DNA of 64,000 nt from Pediococcus cellicola (GCF_001438655.1 NZ_JQBR01000002.1:180201-244200); one strand, 5' to 3'. Shown: positions 42,883 through 54,381, counted from the first letter of the stretch. The notes: generated by a model not told the origin, from the letters alone. Numbers and translations: made by a program.

Positions 42883-44106
42883 ATGCACAACATACATACA
42901 AATTCTTGGAAGGTAAATGTGGGCTACTTCTTAGCCGCACAAAACTTTTTCCTATTTGGGTCATCTGCCGTTTACTTTGCCATTTTATGGTACATAGCAC
43001 TCCAAACTTCATCTGGAACCTGGATCATGTTAGCGACCATGGCGACTACCCTACCGCAAATTCTCATTTCATTGTGGGCAGGAATTTGGTCTGATCAATA
43101 TAGTCGCAAAAAGTTAATCATCGCTTCCAGTTCGCTAGTAACTTTACTTACAATTGTGACGGCCCTCATTTATTTTTTTGCTTCTCATGATTTGTGGCTC
43201 TTATTACTTATCGCCGCCGTTCGTTCTTTAGGATCCGGTATTCAAACACCCGCTGGTAACGCCCTTCTACCCGAAATCACACCAAAAAAAGAGCTCTCCC
43301 GAATAAACGGTCTCAACCAGTTCATCAGCTCAATTTTACTGCTGATTTCACCCATCTTGAGTGGTTTTATTCTCGGACAACTCGGTATTATTTTTGTCTT
43401 TGTTGTGGATTTAGTTACGGCGACTACTGGAATCTTATTAATGTTAGGTGTCCGTGCACACCAGCAAAAACCACAAAAGCGTACACGCATTGCAGGTTTA
43501 ACAGGTATTTGGGATGGCCTTCGCTATACCTTTTCTCATCAATACCTTCGCAATTTTATGCTTTTTACCTTAATTGCTTTTGTTCTGGTTGCGCCTTCTT
43601 CACAGTTATCCACCCTTTATGTCAAAAGGACATTTGGGTCAGCCGTGTGGCGCCTCACGCTAAATGAACTTTTATGGACGATTGGCGCCTTGTTAGGGAG
43701 CTTTTACATCACAATCCATAAAAAATTACCGCACAAGATCAGGCTCATCGCCTTAGGATTTGCAGGGTCAGGCATTAGTTTTGCCGTAATGGGACTGTCT
43801 GAACCATTTTGGGTTTACTTAGTGTTTATGTTTTTCTCAGGAATTTGCATGCCCATTATCCAGGCCACTTCAAACATTTTGATTCAAGAAAATGTGTCAC
43901 CGACAAGAATGGGCCGTGTGTTCTCTATTCTCCAAATCGTCTCAACTGGAATCTATCCAATTGCCATGCTGTTCTATGGCCCACTAGCTGATGTAATCGC
44001 TATTCGTTACATTTTAATTGTGACCGGTCTATTACTAATCGGTGTTGCTGGACTCTTTTACAAACGTCTCCCTCAGCTTTCCGACAAGCTTAAAGACCTG
44101 AATTAA
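42883..44106 (+). CDS. MFS transporter (multidrug or siderophore exporter type)
   Basis: The 407-residue protein has about 12 hydrophobic helices and the MFS loop between helices 2 and 3 ([11 protein letters not shown]). It has [12 protein letters not shown] and a second-half pattern typical of the MFS_3/MefA group, which exports drugs or siderophores. AAAGGGG lies seven to eight bases before the ATG. Its stop codon overlaps that of the convergent purB by three bases, with no terminator between them. The substrate is unknown. Confidence 0.85.
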   Translation: MHNIHTNSWKVNVGYFLAAQNFFLFGSSAVYFAILWYIALQTSSGTWIMLATMATTLPQILISLWAGIWSDQYSRKKLIIASSSLVTLLTIVTALIYFFASHDLWLLLLIAAVRSLGSGIQTPAGNALLPEITPKKELSRINGLNQFISSILLLISPILSGFILGQLGIIFVFVVDLVTATTGILLMLGVRAHQQKPQKRTRIAGLTGIWDGLRYTFSHQYLRNFMLFTLIAFVLVAPSSQLSTLYVKRTFGSAVWRLTLNELLWTIGALLGSFYITIHKKLPHKIRLIALGFAGSGISFAVMGLSEPFWVYLVFMFFSGICMPIIQATSNILIQENVSPTRMGRVFSILQIVSTGIYPIAMLFYGPLADVIAIRYILIVTGLLLIGVAGLFYKRLPQLSDKLKDLN

Positions 44107-45398
44107 TCCAAACCAACTCGCTTAAAAATATAAGCAACATTCTTTAGATGATACCGATAATCAAAGGCGTCATCTATTTCTTTTTGGGAAAGAAATTTAG
44201 TGATGACCGAATCCGACTCAACCAACGGCTTAAACTGAATTTCTTCATCCCATGCTTTTGCTGTCAATGGTTGAATCCGATCATAAGCCGCTTCACGTGA
44301 TAACCCTGCATCAATCAACTTTAGCAACACTCGTTGACTATAGATGAGACCAAAACTGCGTTTCATATTAGCCTTCATATGTTCTGGAAATACAGTCAAA
44401 TTAAGAATCAAGCGATTCATTCGGTTCAAAATATAATCCACCAAGATGGTAGTATCTGGTAAAATAATACGTTCCGCGGATGAATGCGAGATGTCCCGCT
44501 CATGCCATAAATTAACGTCCTCGTACGCCGTTTGCACATGACCTCTAATTACACGCGCCAGTCCCGAAACGTTCTCAGAACCGATAGGATTACGTTTATG
44601 TGGCATTGCAGACGAGCCCTTCTGTCCAGTTGCAAAGTGTTCCTCAACTTCACGGACCTCCGACTTTTGTAGGCCACGAATTTCGGTAGCAAATTCTTCA
44701 ATACTGGTTGCAATTAGTGCCAAAGCCGCAATATACTCTGCATGCAAGTCACGTGGTAAAATTTGGGTTGAAATTTCTTGCGGCCGTAATCCTAATTCTT
44801 CACAAACTAATGTCTCCACCTGCGGATCCACGTTGGCAAATGTTCCCACTGCACCACTGATTTTTCCAGCTTCCACACCTTTGGCAGCATGCTCAAACCG
44901 TTCAATATCCCTTTTAATCTCCGAATACCAACGTGCTAACTTAAGTCCAAAAGTCATCGGTTCTGCATGTACGCCATGCGTTCTTCCCATCATCACCGTA
45001 TATTTATATTTTTTGGCCTGATCTGCCAAAGTGGCTTTAAAAGTTTCTAAATCCTTACGAATCACATCATTAGCCTGTTTTAGCCGCAATCCTTGTGCCG
45101 TATCCACTACGTCCGTACTAGTTAATCCATAGTGCACCCACTTTTTCTCTTCTCCAAGTGATTCAGAAACGTCACGCGTAAAAGCAATGACATCATGATG
45201 GGTAACAGCTTCTATTTCTGCAATTCGGTTCTCATCAAATTTAGCTTTAGTTGCGATCTTCGCAACATCTTGTGCGGGGATCTTGCCTAACTTTCCCCAT
45301 GCTTTTACAGCAGCAATTTCGACTTTTAACCATGATGTGTACTGGTTATGCAGATTCCAGACCTTGGCCATCTCATCTCGTGTATATCTTTCTAACAT
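44103..45398 (-). CDS. purB: Adenylosuccinate lyase
   Basis: The enzyme removes fumarate from SAICAR and adenylosuccinate in purine synthesis. The 431-residue length is normal. The signature [21 protein letters not shown] (written here as AMPHKRNP) carries the catalytic Ser loop, [14 protein letters not shown] and [15 protein letters not shown] hold the other active-site residues. TGAGGA lies six bases before the chosen ATG. The divergent purA gene starts 240 bases away, so both steps from IMP to AMP are encoded together. Confidence 0.97.
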   Translation of the reverse strand: MLERYTRDEMAKVWNLHNQYTSWLKVEIAAVKAWGKLGKIPAQDVAKIATKAKFDENRIAEIEAVTHHDVIAFTRDVSESLGEEKKWVHYGLTSTDVVDTAQGLRLKQANDVIRKDLETFKATLADQAKKYKYTVMMGRTHGVHAEPMTFGLKLARWYSEIKRDIERFEHAAKGVEAGKISGAVGTFANVDPQVETLVCEELGLRPQEISTQILPRDLHAEYIAALALIATSIEEFATEIRGLQKSEVREVEEHFATGQKGSSAMPHKRNPIGSENVSGLARVIRGHVQTAYEDVNLWHERDISHSSAERIILPDTTILVDYILNRMNRLILNLTVFPEHMKANMKRSFGLIYSQRVLLKLIDAGLSREAAYDRIQPLTAKAWDEEIQFKPLVESDSVITKFLSQKEIDDAFDYRYHLKNVAYIFKRVGLD

Positions 45399-45615
45399 TC
45401 GTGTCCTCACAATCTTTTCAATAAAAAGCAATTTTAAAAAGCACAATTTACTATAGCATACAATTATCGTCTATTCTACACATTTTGATGATAAACCGTT
45501 ATATTTTTGCTTTTTAATTTCAATTTTCCGTATTATTTTTAAAGTTATTTTTGTAAATGTACGTATTTTGCTTGAATTCATCTCAAAACCTTGTTACACT
45601 AATTGAGTTGTTTAA

Positions 45616-46929
<1,314 letters not shown>

Positions 46930-46975
46930 TTTGCCAGTGTAAGAAGACTTCTGAATATAGAAAGGTCCGAAAAAT

Positions 46976-47944
46976 ATGAGAGTTTTTGATTACGAAGACG
47001 TTCAATTAGTTCCAAACAAATGTATTATTGACAGCCGTTCTGAAGCAGACACGACCACCAAACTTGGTAACTATACGTTTAAAATTCCGGTTGTTCCTGC
47101 AAATATGGCTACAGTCATCAACGAAGAGCTATCTATTTGGTTAGCAAAACACGGTTATTTTTACGTCATGCATCGTTTTGAGCCAGAAACAAGACTTCCT
47201 TTTATTCAGAAAATGCACGCCCAAAAGCTCATTGCTTCGATCAGTGTAGGCGTCAAAGCAGAAGAATTTGATTTCATTTCTCAATTAGCTGACCAAAAGT
47301 TGACTCCTGAATTTATCACGATCGATATTGCACATGGGCATGCTAACAGTGTTATTGCCATGATCCAACATATCAAAAAACTGCTTCCCACAGCTTTTGT
47401 CATCGCTGGTAACGTGGGAACACCTGAGGCCGTTCGTGAGTTAGAAAATGCTGGTGCTGATGCAACTAAAGTTGGCATCGGCCCCGGAAAAGCCTGCATT
47501 ACGAAACTAAAAACTGGTTTTGGGACTGGTGGCTGGCAGTTAGCTGCAATTCGTTGGTGTGCCAAAGCAGCCAGTAAGCCCATCATTGCTGATGGTGGCA
47601 TCCGGACGAACGGTGATATCGCAAAATCTGTTCGTTTTGGCGCGACAATGGTCATGATTGGTTCCTTAATGGCCGGACATCAAGAGTCTCCTGGCAATTT
47701 GATTACAATCGATGGTAAGAATTACAAGCAGTACTACGGATCCGCATCAGAAACCCAAAAAGGTCAGCATAAGAATGTAGAAGGTCGCCAAATGTTAGTC
47801 CCTTATCGTGGTCATATTAAAGACACCTTAGAGGAGATTCATCAGGATCTCCAATCTTCTATCTCTTACGCAGGTGGGCGTTCCTTAGATGCTATCCGCA
47901 AAGTAGACTATGTGATCTTGCATGGCGTCAATGATTTTAACTAA
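46976..47944 (+). CDS. guaC: GMP reductase
   Basis: It converts GMP to IMP with NADPH. The protein has the IMPDH/GMPR TIM barrel: [16 protein letters not shown] at the start, [20 protein letters not shown], the catalytic loop [12 protein letters not shown] with the reactive Cys, and [20 protein letters not shown]. It lacks the CBS insertion of IMP dehydrogenase. The length (322) fits GMP reductase. It follows purA and shares its direction. A terminator follows the stop codon. Confidence 0.95.
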   Translation: MRVFDYEDVQLVPNKCIIDSRSEADTTTKLGNYTFKIPVVPANMATVINEELSIWLAKHGYFYVMHRFEPETRLPFIQKMHAQKLIASISVGVKAEEFDFISQLADQKLTPEFITIDIAHGHANSVIAMIQHIKKLLPTAFVIAGNVGTPEAVRELENAGADATKVGIGPGKACITKLKTGFGTGGWQLAAIRWCAKAASKPIIADGGIRTNGDIAKSVRFGATMVMIGSLMAGHQESPGNLITIDGKNYKQYYGSASETQKGQHKNVEGRQMLVPYRGHIKDTLEEIHQDLQSSISYAGGRSLDAIRKVDYVILHGVNDFN

Positions 47945-47950
47945 AAAGAA

Positions 47951-48008
47951 ACCGACCTTCAGAAGTCAGAGCAAAAATCTAACTTTTGAAGGTCGGTATT
48001 TTTATTTT
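47951..48008. terminator. Bidirectional terminator after guaC
   Basis: ACCGACCTTCA pairs perfectly with TGAAGGTCGGT across a long loop and is followed by a T-rich tail. The convergent YihY gene ends in the T-rich tail. Confidence 0.8.
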
Positions 48009-48895
48009 TTAAACCGCTTTTTAAATCGTTTTTCCCACTTTTGGGTAGTATCTTCTAAATTCCCCAGTTTTAATTCCTGGCAAGTCGCATTAATAACGCC
48101 GCCAATCATAATCACAAGCGCTGAAAAATCTAACCAAAACATCAGTGCAATGAAAGTTCCCAATGTTTTATAACTATTAATAGAATGGGCAAAATAACGC
48201 AAATACATGGTAAAAAACTGCGAAATCCCCATCAGGCCAAGCGTGGCCGCCGCAGCGCCTAAAAGCACGTATTTAAATTTAATCCGCGCATTGGGGACGA
48301 CATAATATAAAATTGCCAAACTTAGAAAAATAACAATCAACGCCGAAGGTAATTTTACGTTACCTACAAAATGAAAAAGGCTATGTGGTAACTTTAGTAT
48401 TGGCGTGAGATAAGCGACAATCGTTTGTCCAAAACTAAAAAACAACATCATGATACTGATCAGAATGACAAAAAAGACAGTCAGAAAAAAAGAAACGACA
48501 CGATTAATGATAGGATTCTGAAATTTAGCAACCCCATAAGCACGATTAATGGATCGTTGAAAGGCAGCTACGGCCTGACTTGCAGACCATAACATCAGAA
48601 TTGCCCCAAACGACATCAACTCACCGTTACCCTTTTCCAAAAAGTCTTTGACAATCGGCTGGGTTATTTGGTAAATGGTACTAGGCACGACCGTTTCGAT
48701 ATATTCCAAGACGGTTGTGACATCAATATGAAATAATGGCAATAAATTACCAATAAAAATTATAGCTGGAAACATTGCTAATAATGTATAAAATGCCAAA
48801 ACAATTGCATTATTTGCTGCGTCAGCTCGGTTAAATCGCAGCATAAATCCTTGCCAAAATGTTCGACATTTATGACCAAATCTCTGCAAAGTCAT
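48002..48895 (-). CDS. YihY/BrkB family membrane protein
   Basis: The 297-residue protein has six or more helices and the YihY pattern: NAIVLAFYTLLAMFPAIIFI near the start, the SQAVAAFQRSINRAYGV block, and YYVVPNARIKFKYVLLGA and TYKTLGTFIALMFWL-like blocks near the end. The family was once called ribonuclease BN in error; its function is a membrane role of unknown type. The C-terminal tail is very basic. It appears to be monocistronic. Confidence 0.88.
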   Translation of the reverse strand: MTLQRFGHKCRTFWQGFMLRFNRADAANNAIVLAFYTLLAMFPAIIFIGNLLPLFHIDVTTVLEYIETVVPSTIYQITQPIVKDFLEKGNGELMSFGAILMLWSASQAVAAFQRSINRAYGVAKFQNPIINRVVSFFLTVFFVILISIMMLFFSFGQTIVAYLTPILKLPHSLFHFVGNVKLPSALIVIFLSLAILYYVVPNARIKFKYVLLGAAAATLGLMGISQFFTMYLRYFAHSINSYKTLGTFIALMFWLDFSALVIMIGGVINATCQELKLGNLEDTTQKWEKRFKKRFKK

Positions 48896-49006
48896 GTGAT
48901 ATACCTCATTTTTAGTTAACTTAAACAGTATACAACATTTCAGTTACCCAGCGGTCCATTTTATTAATGTAACGGTTTGCATACACTTTTTATTTTATAA
49001 ATTTGA

Positions 49007-50422
49007 TTATTTAGTTGTCTTTTTAGTATTTTTAATTAAAACAGCCATGACTAACCCAAAAATTGCAACCAAGAAAAAGGTGAAAAAGACGGCTCGATAT
49101 CCCGTTTGTGTGGCTACTTGATGCCGATAGCCTTTTACCACTTGATTTTGAGTGACCGTTGTTAAAATAATGGTGGCAATGGCGACACCTAGGGACCCTA
49201 ATATCTGGCGAACCGTTGTGATTACTGCCGTTCCATGGGCAATCAAATTATCGGCTAATGAATTAGCACCTAAAGTGGTGGCCGGCATCATTACAAAAGC
49301 ATTTCCGCCTTCAATTAGCATAGCAATTCCCATCATCGCAATTAAATTTAGCGACCTGGAACATACAAAAAGAATTCCCCATCCCATTGTGATCATGCCC
49401 ATTCCGATTAAAAGGACGCGCTTAAAACCGATCCGATCAGCTAGTTTTCCTGTCACAGGGTTTAATAAGCTAAGTAGCACCGCCCCCGGCACTAATGCCA
49501 TTCCAGAAGCAAAGGGTGATAAATGCAGGACACCTTGGTAATAAAGCGGAAAAATAATCGTGGTCACAATCAATGCAATGTAAGAAAAACCTGTCAATAA
49601 AACAGCTAGATCATAATTAAATGTTTTAAGGACACGTAACTCAAGCATCGGTTTCGTGGTATGAAATTGACGATAAACAAAATATACCAACATGAGTAAG
49701 CTCACTGCCAATAGTCCAAACTGGGCTGGCCAGTTAACACCCGGTTTCCCCAGCTGATTAATCACAAATAATAACCCAATCAAACCAACTGAACTGATAA
49801 CCGATATAAAATCCAATTGCGTTGGCTTTAAAGTCATCACATTAGAAATGAATCGAAACGACAAGGCGAACACAAGCGTAATAATAAGCGCGAAAACGAC
49901 AAACAATCCTTGCCAAGTGGTAAATTTCAAAACAATTCCTGAAATGATTGGGCCAATTGCTAAAGCCGACCCCATTACCAAACCAGCCACACCCATTGTC
50001 GCACCACGCGATTCAGCAGGTGTAATGGTCAGCATGACACTTTGATACGCAGGGAATAAGATCCCCACTCCAACAGCTTCTAAAATTCTTCCCAACATCA
50101 TAATTGGAAAGCTAGGTGCCACCAAAATAATTAATGTGCCCACATCAAATAGTAATAAAACGGCTTGAAATAAACGTTTAAACGGCACGTTGTTTAGCAG
50201 CCACGGACTGATTGGCATCATAATACACATAATTAACATAAATCCAGTGGTCAACCATTGAATGGTAGTCGCTGACACTCCAAAGTACCGCATCAAGGTT
50301 GGATACGCGGTTGACAGTGAAGACTGACTGATTGACATCGTAAATGTGCCTGCCAACAAAATTGCCACAAACCAGTTGCGTAACTTTTGATTGCCTTTAA
50401 ACCGACTTACTTGTTCCTCCAA
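49007..50422 (-). CDS. MFS exporter of the DHA2 (14-helix) family
   Basis: A drug:H+ antiporter of about 471 residues with 14 predicted helices. QSSLSTAYPTLMRYFGVSATTIQWLTTGFML and the loop GRILEAVGVGILFPAYQSV are typical of the EmrB/QacA family. The TTG at 50422 has GGGAG eight bases upstream; an in-frame GTG and TTG slightly upstream overlap it. A perfect 14-bp palindrome lies 43 bases upstream. It is divergent from perR. A relative lies at 62084-63514. The substrate is unknown. Confidence 0.85.
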   Translation of the reverse strand: MEEQVSRFKGNQKLRNWFVAILLAGTFTMSISQSSLSTAYPTLMRYFGVSATTIQWLTTGFMLIMCIMMPISPWLLNNVPFKRLFQAVLLLFDVGTLIILVAPSFPIMMLGRILEAVGVGILFPAYQSVMLTITPAESRGATMGVAGLVMGSALAIGPIISGIVLKFTTWQGLFVVFALIITLVFALSFRFISNVMTLKPTQLDFISVISSVGLIGLLFVINQLGKPGVNWPAQFGLLAVSLLMLVYFVYRQFHTTKPMLELRVLKTFNYDLAVLLTGFSYIALIVTTIIFPLYYQGVLHLSPFASGMALVPGAVLLSLLNPVTGKLADRIGFKRVLLIGMGMITMGWGILFVCSRSLNLIAMMGIAMLIEGGNAFVMMPATTLGANSLADNLIAHGTAVITTVRQILGSLGVAIATIILTTVTQNQVVKGYRHQVATQTGYRAVFFTFFLVAIFGLVMAVLIKNTKKTTK

Positions 50423-50464
50423 AGAAATCACTCCCAACTAACCTATGCCTAAGTTAGAATCATT

Positions 50465-50478
50465 TTAAATCGATTTAA
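50465..50478. promoter_or_regulatory. Perfect palindrome upstream of the DHA2 exporter
   Basis: TTAAATCGATTTAA is a perfect 14-bp palindrome in the exporter-perR gap, about 43 bases from the exporter start. It is an operator candidate for an unknown regulator. A second palindrome, TAAGTATACTTA (50575-50586), overlaps the likely -10 of perR. Confidence 0.4.
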
Positions 50479-50608
50479 TTGTATTTCATATTTAGTCTGA
50501 TGTAAACTACACATGTCAATTATTCATCAAAGTGCATGAATTCAAGTTGAAGTAATCTAAAAAAAGTGATTAAATAAGTATACTTACTAAACGAAAGAAG
50601 GACCAACT

Positions 50609-51061
50609 ATGGGCAGTGAAGTTGACGAAGCTTTTACAGAATTACAACGCCGACACGTGCGTATGACGCCGCAACGTCGCACAATTTTGACCTACTTAGT
50701 GACTCATCACAACCACCCTACCGTGGAGACCATTCACGAAGCTTTAGATCAACAAACACCCAATATGAGTCTGGCAACCATTTACAACACCTTAAAATTG
50801 TTTGTCGATTTAGGAATCGTCATCGAACTAGCCAATGGAGAAGATGGCGTACATTATGATTATTACAACAAACCTCATTATCATGCCATTTGTACCAATT
50901 GTGGCCGCATTGCAGATGTCTTTTATCCTGACTTTCCTAAAGTTGCACAACAATTGGAAAAAGAAGCTGCTGATCAAACGGGATATCAAATTACTGGAAA
51001 TCACATCGAAGTTTACGGTTTATGTCCACAATGTCAGAAAAAACTAAATTCAAAATCATAA
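50609..51061 (+). CDS. perR: Peroxide-responsive repressor, PerR type of the Fur family
   Basis: A metal-dependent repressor of 150 residues. The winged helix has VRMTPQRRTILTYLV and PNMSLATIYNTLKLF. The regulatory metal ligands of PerR are all present: His 36, Asp 84, His 90, His 92 and Asp 103. Asp 103 is where Fur has Glu, which favours PerR. Structural zinc is held by CTNC and CPQC. Metal-catalysed oxidation of the His ligands by peroxide releases the repressor from DNA. It is divergent from a DHA2 exporter and followed by its own terminator, then repeat array E. Confidence 0.87.
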   Translation: MGSEVDEAFTELQRRHVRMTPQRRTILTYLVTHHNHPTVETIHEALDQQTPNMSLATIYNTLKLFVDLGIVIELANGEDGVHYDYYNKPHYHAICTNCGRIADVFYPDFPKVAQQLEKEAADQTGYQITGNHIEVYGLCPQCQKKLNSKS

Positions 51062-51102
51062 AAAGCATTCAAATTTTGTCATCAATTTGAATGCTTTTTT
51101 GT
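51060..51102 (+). terminator. Terminator of perR
   Basis: AAAAAGCATTCAAATT pairs perfectly with AATTTGAATGCTTTTT across an 8-nt loop, directly at the stop codon. Confidence 0.92.
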
Positions 51103-51158
51103 AAACTGCAAACCATGGCTTTCACGACACGCCATTATTTTTGCAGTAACCATCCTCA

Positions 51159-51794
51159 GGACAACTCCGCAAATCAGTAAGCGGCATTTAAACGTGGCTC
51201 CATGCGGGATTGCCATCCCGCCTCTGACCACACCTGAAACTACCTGTATTTGTTCACTTTCCTCAGGACAACTCCGCAAATCAGTAAGCGGCATTTAAAC
51301 GTGGCTCCATGCGGGATCGCCATCCCGCCTCCGGCCACACCTGAAACTCCCTGTATCTGTTCACTTTCCTCAGGACAACTCCGCAAATCAGTAAACGGCA
51401 TTTAAACGCGGCTCCATGCGGGATTGCCATCCCGCCTCCGGCCACACCTAAAACTACCTGTGTTTGTTCACTTTCCTCAGGACAACTCCGCAAATCAGTA
51501 AGCGGCATTTAAACGTGGCTTCATGCGGGATCGCCATCCCGCCTCCGGCCACACCTGAAACTCCCTGTATCTGTTCACTTTCCTCAGGACAACTCCGCAA
51601 ATCAGTAAACGGCATTTAAACGCGGCTCCATGCGGGATTGCCATCCCGCCTCCGGCCACACCTAAAACTACCTGTGTTTGTTCACTTTCCTCAGGACAAC
51701 TCCGCAAATCAGTAAGCGGCATTTAAACGTGGCTTCATGCGGGATCGCCATCCCGCCTCCGCCACGCTTAATTTCCGCTTACTAACCGATTTGC
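51159..51794. repeat. Modular palindromic repeat array E, first block (six type-III units)
   Basis: Units starting GGACAACTCCGCAAATCAG lie at 51159, 51266, 51373, 51480, 51587 and 51694, an exact 107-bp period. Units 3 and 5 match each other, and units 4 and 6 match each other, showing a 214-bp dimer duplication. Only the sixth unit has the right arm (GCTTAATTTCCGCTT ... GATTTGC), imperfectly paired with the left arm. Confidence 0.93.
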
Positions 51795-51814
51795 TCCGTT
51801 CACTTCTTTTTTTA

Positions 51815-52016
51815 GGACCGCTCGGCAAAACAAAAGGCGGAAATTAAGCACAACTCCCACGGGATCACGATCCCGCCTCCATCACTTTTCCCCCTGCTTT
51901 TTTCCGCTAAGCCCTAGGACCGCTCGGCAAAACAAAAGGCGGAAAATAAGCACGATTCCCGCGGGATGGTCATCCCGCCTCCATCATGCTTATTTTCCGC
52001 CTTTTACCGTTTTGCC
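51815..52016. repeat. Modular palindromic repeat array E, second block (two type-IV units)
   Basis: Units starting GGACCGCTCGGCAAAAC lie at 51815 and 51917 (period 102). In the last unit GGCAAAAC pairs with GTTTTGCC, and the AAAAGGCGGAAAATAAGCA arm with its complement. Compared with array C the outer stem shows paired base changes. The hairpin ends nine bases before the pta stop codon. Confidence 0.93.
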
Positions 52017-52025
52017 TCGCGCACT

Positions 52026-53003
52026 CTACCTTACCTGCGCCGCCGTCATAATTGCCACCTTGTACACGTCTTCTTCACTCGCTCCTCGCGACAAATCCGA
52101 CACCGGCGCATTCAATCCCTGCAATATCGGCCCAATCGCCTCAAAATGACCCAATCGCTGCGCAATCTTATACCCAATATTTCCTGACTGCAACTCTGGG
52201 AACACAAACACCGTTGCATGCCCTGCCACCTTCGAACCCGGTGCCTTACTTGCCCCTACATCCGGTACGAACGCCGCATCAAACTGCAACTCACCATCAA
52301 TTTCCAACTCCGGTGCCTTCTCCTGCGCCAGCTTCGTCGCCTCCTGCACCTTTGTCACCATATCGCCCTTTGCAGAACCCTTTGTAGAAAAGCTCAACAT
52401 CGCAATCTTCGGATCAATATCAAAGATCTCTGCCGTATGCGCGCTTTCCACCGCAACTTCCGCCAATGTAGCTGCATCCGGATCAATATTAATAGCCGTA
52501 TCTGCAAAGATATAACGCTCATGATTACGCTGCATCACAAATGCACCACTAATTCGCTTCACACCCGGCTTGGTTTTAATAATCTGAAGAGCCGGACGAA
52601 CCGTATCACCCGTTGCATGTACCGCGCCAGAAACCATGGCATCCGCCTTATGCAAATACACTAACATCGTCCCAAAGTAATTCACATCTGTCAGCATCTT
52701 TTGGACTTCTTCAACCGAGTTTTTGCCCTTGCGGCGTGCCACCAAAGCCTCAACCATAGCTTGCTTATCATTTTCAGGATACATATCTGGATCGATGATC
52801 TCCACATGTGCCAAATCCACATCATCTTTAGCTGCTTTTTCTTGAATTGTAGCTACTTTACCAAGTAACACTGGTTTTACTAAATCTTGTTGTGCTAACC
52901 GTGATGCAGCGGCATAAATCCGAGGCTCCTCACCTTCAGGAAAAACAACCGTCCGCTTTAAGCCTTTAATTTTTGCCTTTAAATTGTCAAATAAATCCAT
53001 CAT
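52026..53003 (-). CDS. pta: Phosphate acetyltransferase
   Basis: The enzyme interconverts acetyl phosphate and acetyl-CoA. The 325 residues have RTVVFPEGEEPRIYAAASRL, DAMVSGAVHATGDTVRPALQI and a C-terminal LNAPVSDLSRGASEEDVYKVA typical of Pta. GGGAGG lies five bases before the ATG (a second ATG follows). It lies downstream of ackA and is co-directional. The last 400 bases have strong plus-strand C bias (codons ending in G or T), unlike the 5' end. The stop lies nine bases from the repeat E hairpin. Confidence 0.97.
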   Translation of the reverse strand: MMDLFDNLKAKIKGLKRTVVFPEGEEPRIYAAASRLAQQDLVKPVLLGKVATIQEKAAKDDVDLAHVEIIDPDMYPENDKQAMVEALVARRKGKNSVEEVQKMLTDVNYFGTMLVYLHKADAMVSGAVHATGDTVRPALQIIKTKPGVKRISGAFVMQRNHERYIFADTAINIDPDAATLAEVAVESAHTAEIFDIDPKIAMLSFSTKGSAKGDMVTKVQEATKLAQEKAPELEIDGELQFDAAFVPDVGASKAPGSKVAGHATVFVFPELQSGNIGYKIAQRLGHFEAIGPILQGLNAPVSDLSRGASEEDVYKVAIMTAAQVR

Positions 53004-53035
53004 GAATTCCTCCCTGCTAACTCTGTGATTGCTTA

Positions 53036-54232
53036 TTATTCTTCATTCTTAAAACGTTCAACTTCACGCGCAATTGCCAACTCTTCGTTAGTTGGTACAA
53101 CCAAAACTTTAGCTTTGGAATCTGCAGCACTAATATCTCGTAACTCACCTTGCACCTGATTTTTTTCGTCATCAATCTTGAGTCCAAAGTAATCTAATTC
53201 GTCCACGATCATTTTCCGAACCAGCATGCCGTTTTCACCGATTCCTGCCGTAAAGACTAACGCATCAATACCATGCATTTCTGCGATATAAGCCCCAATA
53301 TATTTCACAATATTATTGACAAAGATTTCGACAGCTAATTCCGCACGGCGACTTTTATGCCGAGCTTCCAAAACATCACGCATATCTGAAGAGATTCCAG
53401 AGATTCCCAACAATCCAGACTTAGTATTCAAAATTTTGATCATATCGGCAAAATTAGTAATCTTTAACTTTTCCATCAAATAATTCACTAAAGAAACATC
53501 GATATCTCCCGAGCGAGTCGCCATTGTGATGCCAGAAACCGGCGTAAAGCCCATCGACGTATCATAAGATTGTCCATTTAAAATGGCGTCAATGGAGGAG
53601 CCAGCTCCCAAATGCAAGGTGATCATTTTCAAAGCGCTTAAAGGCTTTCCAAGTAGTTTAGCAGCATCTAACGCTACTGATTGATGGCTTGTCCCGTGAG
53701 CGCCATACTTTCGTGCCCCATATTGGGTGTAATATTCATAAGGAATACTATACAAATAATTTTTCGGTGGTAACGTCTCGTGAAATGAAGTATCGAATAC
53801 CGCCACATTAATTACATTGGGCAGTACTTTTTGCATAGCGCGTATGCCCACCACATTTGCTGGATTGTGCAGTGGAGCGTACTCTGACAAACTTTCGATT
53901 TGTTGAATCACTTTCTCCGTAATCTTGACAGAGCCCTTAAAGATCTCACCACCAGCAACCACACGATGTCCGACACCCGTGATCTCGTCATAACTTCTGA
54001 TGATCTTTAGGTCAATCAACGCATTTAACACGATATTTATCGCCACTTCATGGTTTTTTACTGGCTTTTCAATTCGAATATTTTGCTGATCTCCATAAAT
54101 AATTGTAAACGTAGACCCATCAATACCAATTCGGTCCACCTGTCCACTCGCCAAAACTTTTTCACTTGGCATTTCAAACAGTTTGAATTTAAATGATGAA
54201 CTTCCTGCATTAATCGCAAGTGTTTTTTCCAT
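53036..54232 (-). CDS. ackA: Acetate kinase
   Basis: It makes acetate and ATP from acetyl phosphate and ADP. Visible family marks are LAINAGSSSFKFKLF at the N-terminus, GVGHRVVAGGEIF, FDTSFHETLPPKNYLYSIP, ITLHLGAGSSIDAI and FTAGIGENGMLVR. The length of 398 is standard. It precedes pta by 32 bases on the minus strand; together with phosphoketolase (12 kb) they form the acetyl-phosphate branch. No strong binding site but GGGGCTTAAT lies upstream of the ATG. Confidence 0.97.
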   Translation of the reverse strand: MEKTLAINAGSSSFKFKLFEMPSEKVLASGQVDRIGIDGSTFTIIYGDQQNIRIEKPVKNHEVAINIVLNALIDLKIIRSYDEITGVGHRVVAGGEIFKGSVKITEKVIQQIESLSEYAPLHNPANVVGIRAMQKVLPNVINVAVFDTSFHETLPPKNYLYSIPYEYYTQYGARKYGAHGTSHQSVALDAAKLLGKPLSALKMITLHLGAGSSIDAILNGQSYDTSMGFTPVSGITMATRSGDIDVSLVNYLMEKLKITNFADMIKILNTKSGLLGISGISSDMRDVLEARHKSRRAELAVEIFVNNIVKYIGAYIAEMHGIDALVFTAGIGENGMLVRKMIVDELDYFGLKIDDEKNQVQGELRDISAADSKAKVLVVPTNEELAIAREVERFKNEE

Positions 54233-54381
54233 AATTATTAAGCCCCACTCTTATTCTTTATGCCTGCAATTGAATCTTGATCACAATCTCACTTTACCGC
54301 GTTCAGACTAAATTCTCAACGCACATTCACATAAATTATACCTTATTGTTTTAAATAAGAAAACTCAATACATATGCCCAT

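Noticed and set aside
48002..48895. Ribonuclease BN annotation for the YihY gene
   Set aside because: The old RNase BN name for this family was an error; the protein is an integral membrane protein with no nuclease motif.
51082..51722. Tandem open frames of 70-75 codons in the repeat arrays (also in arrays A, B, C and F)
   Set aside because: The frames follow the 94-107 bp repeat period and encode near-identical peptides from the palindromic units on both strands, with no binding sites. They are by-products of the repeat.
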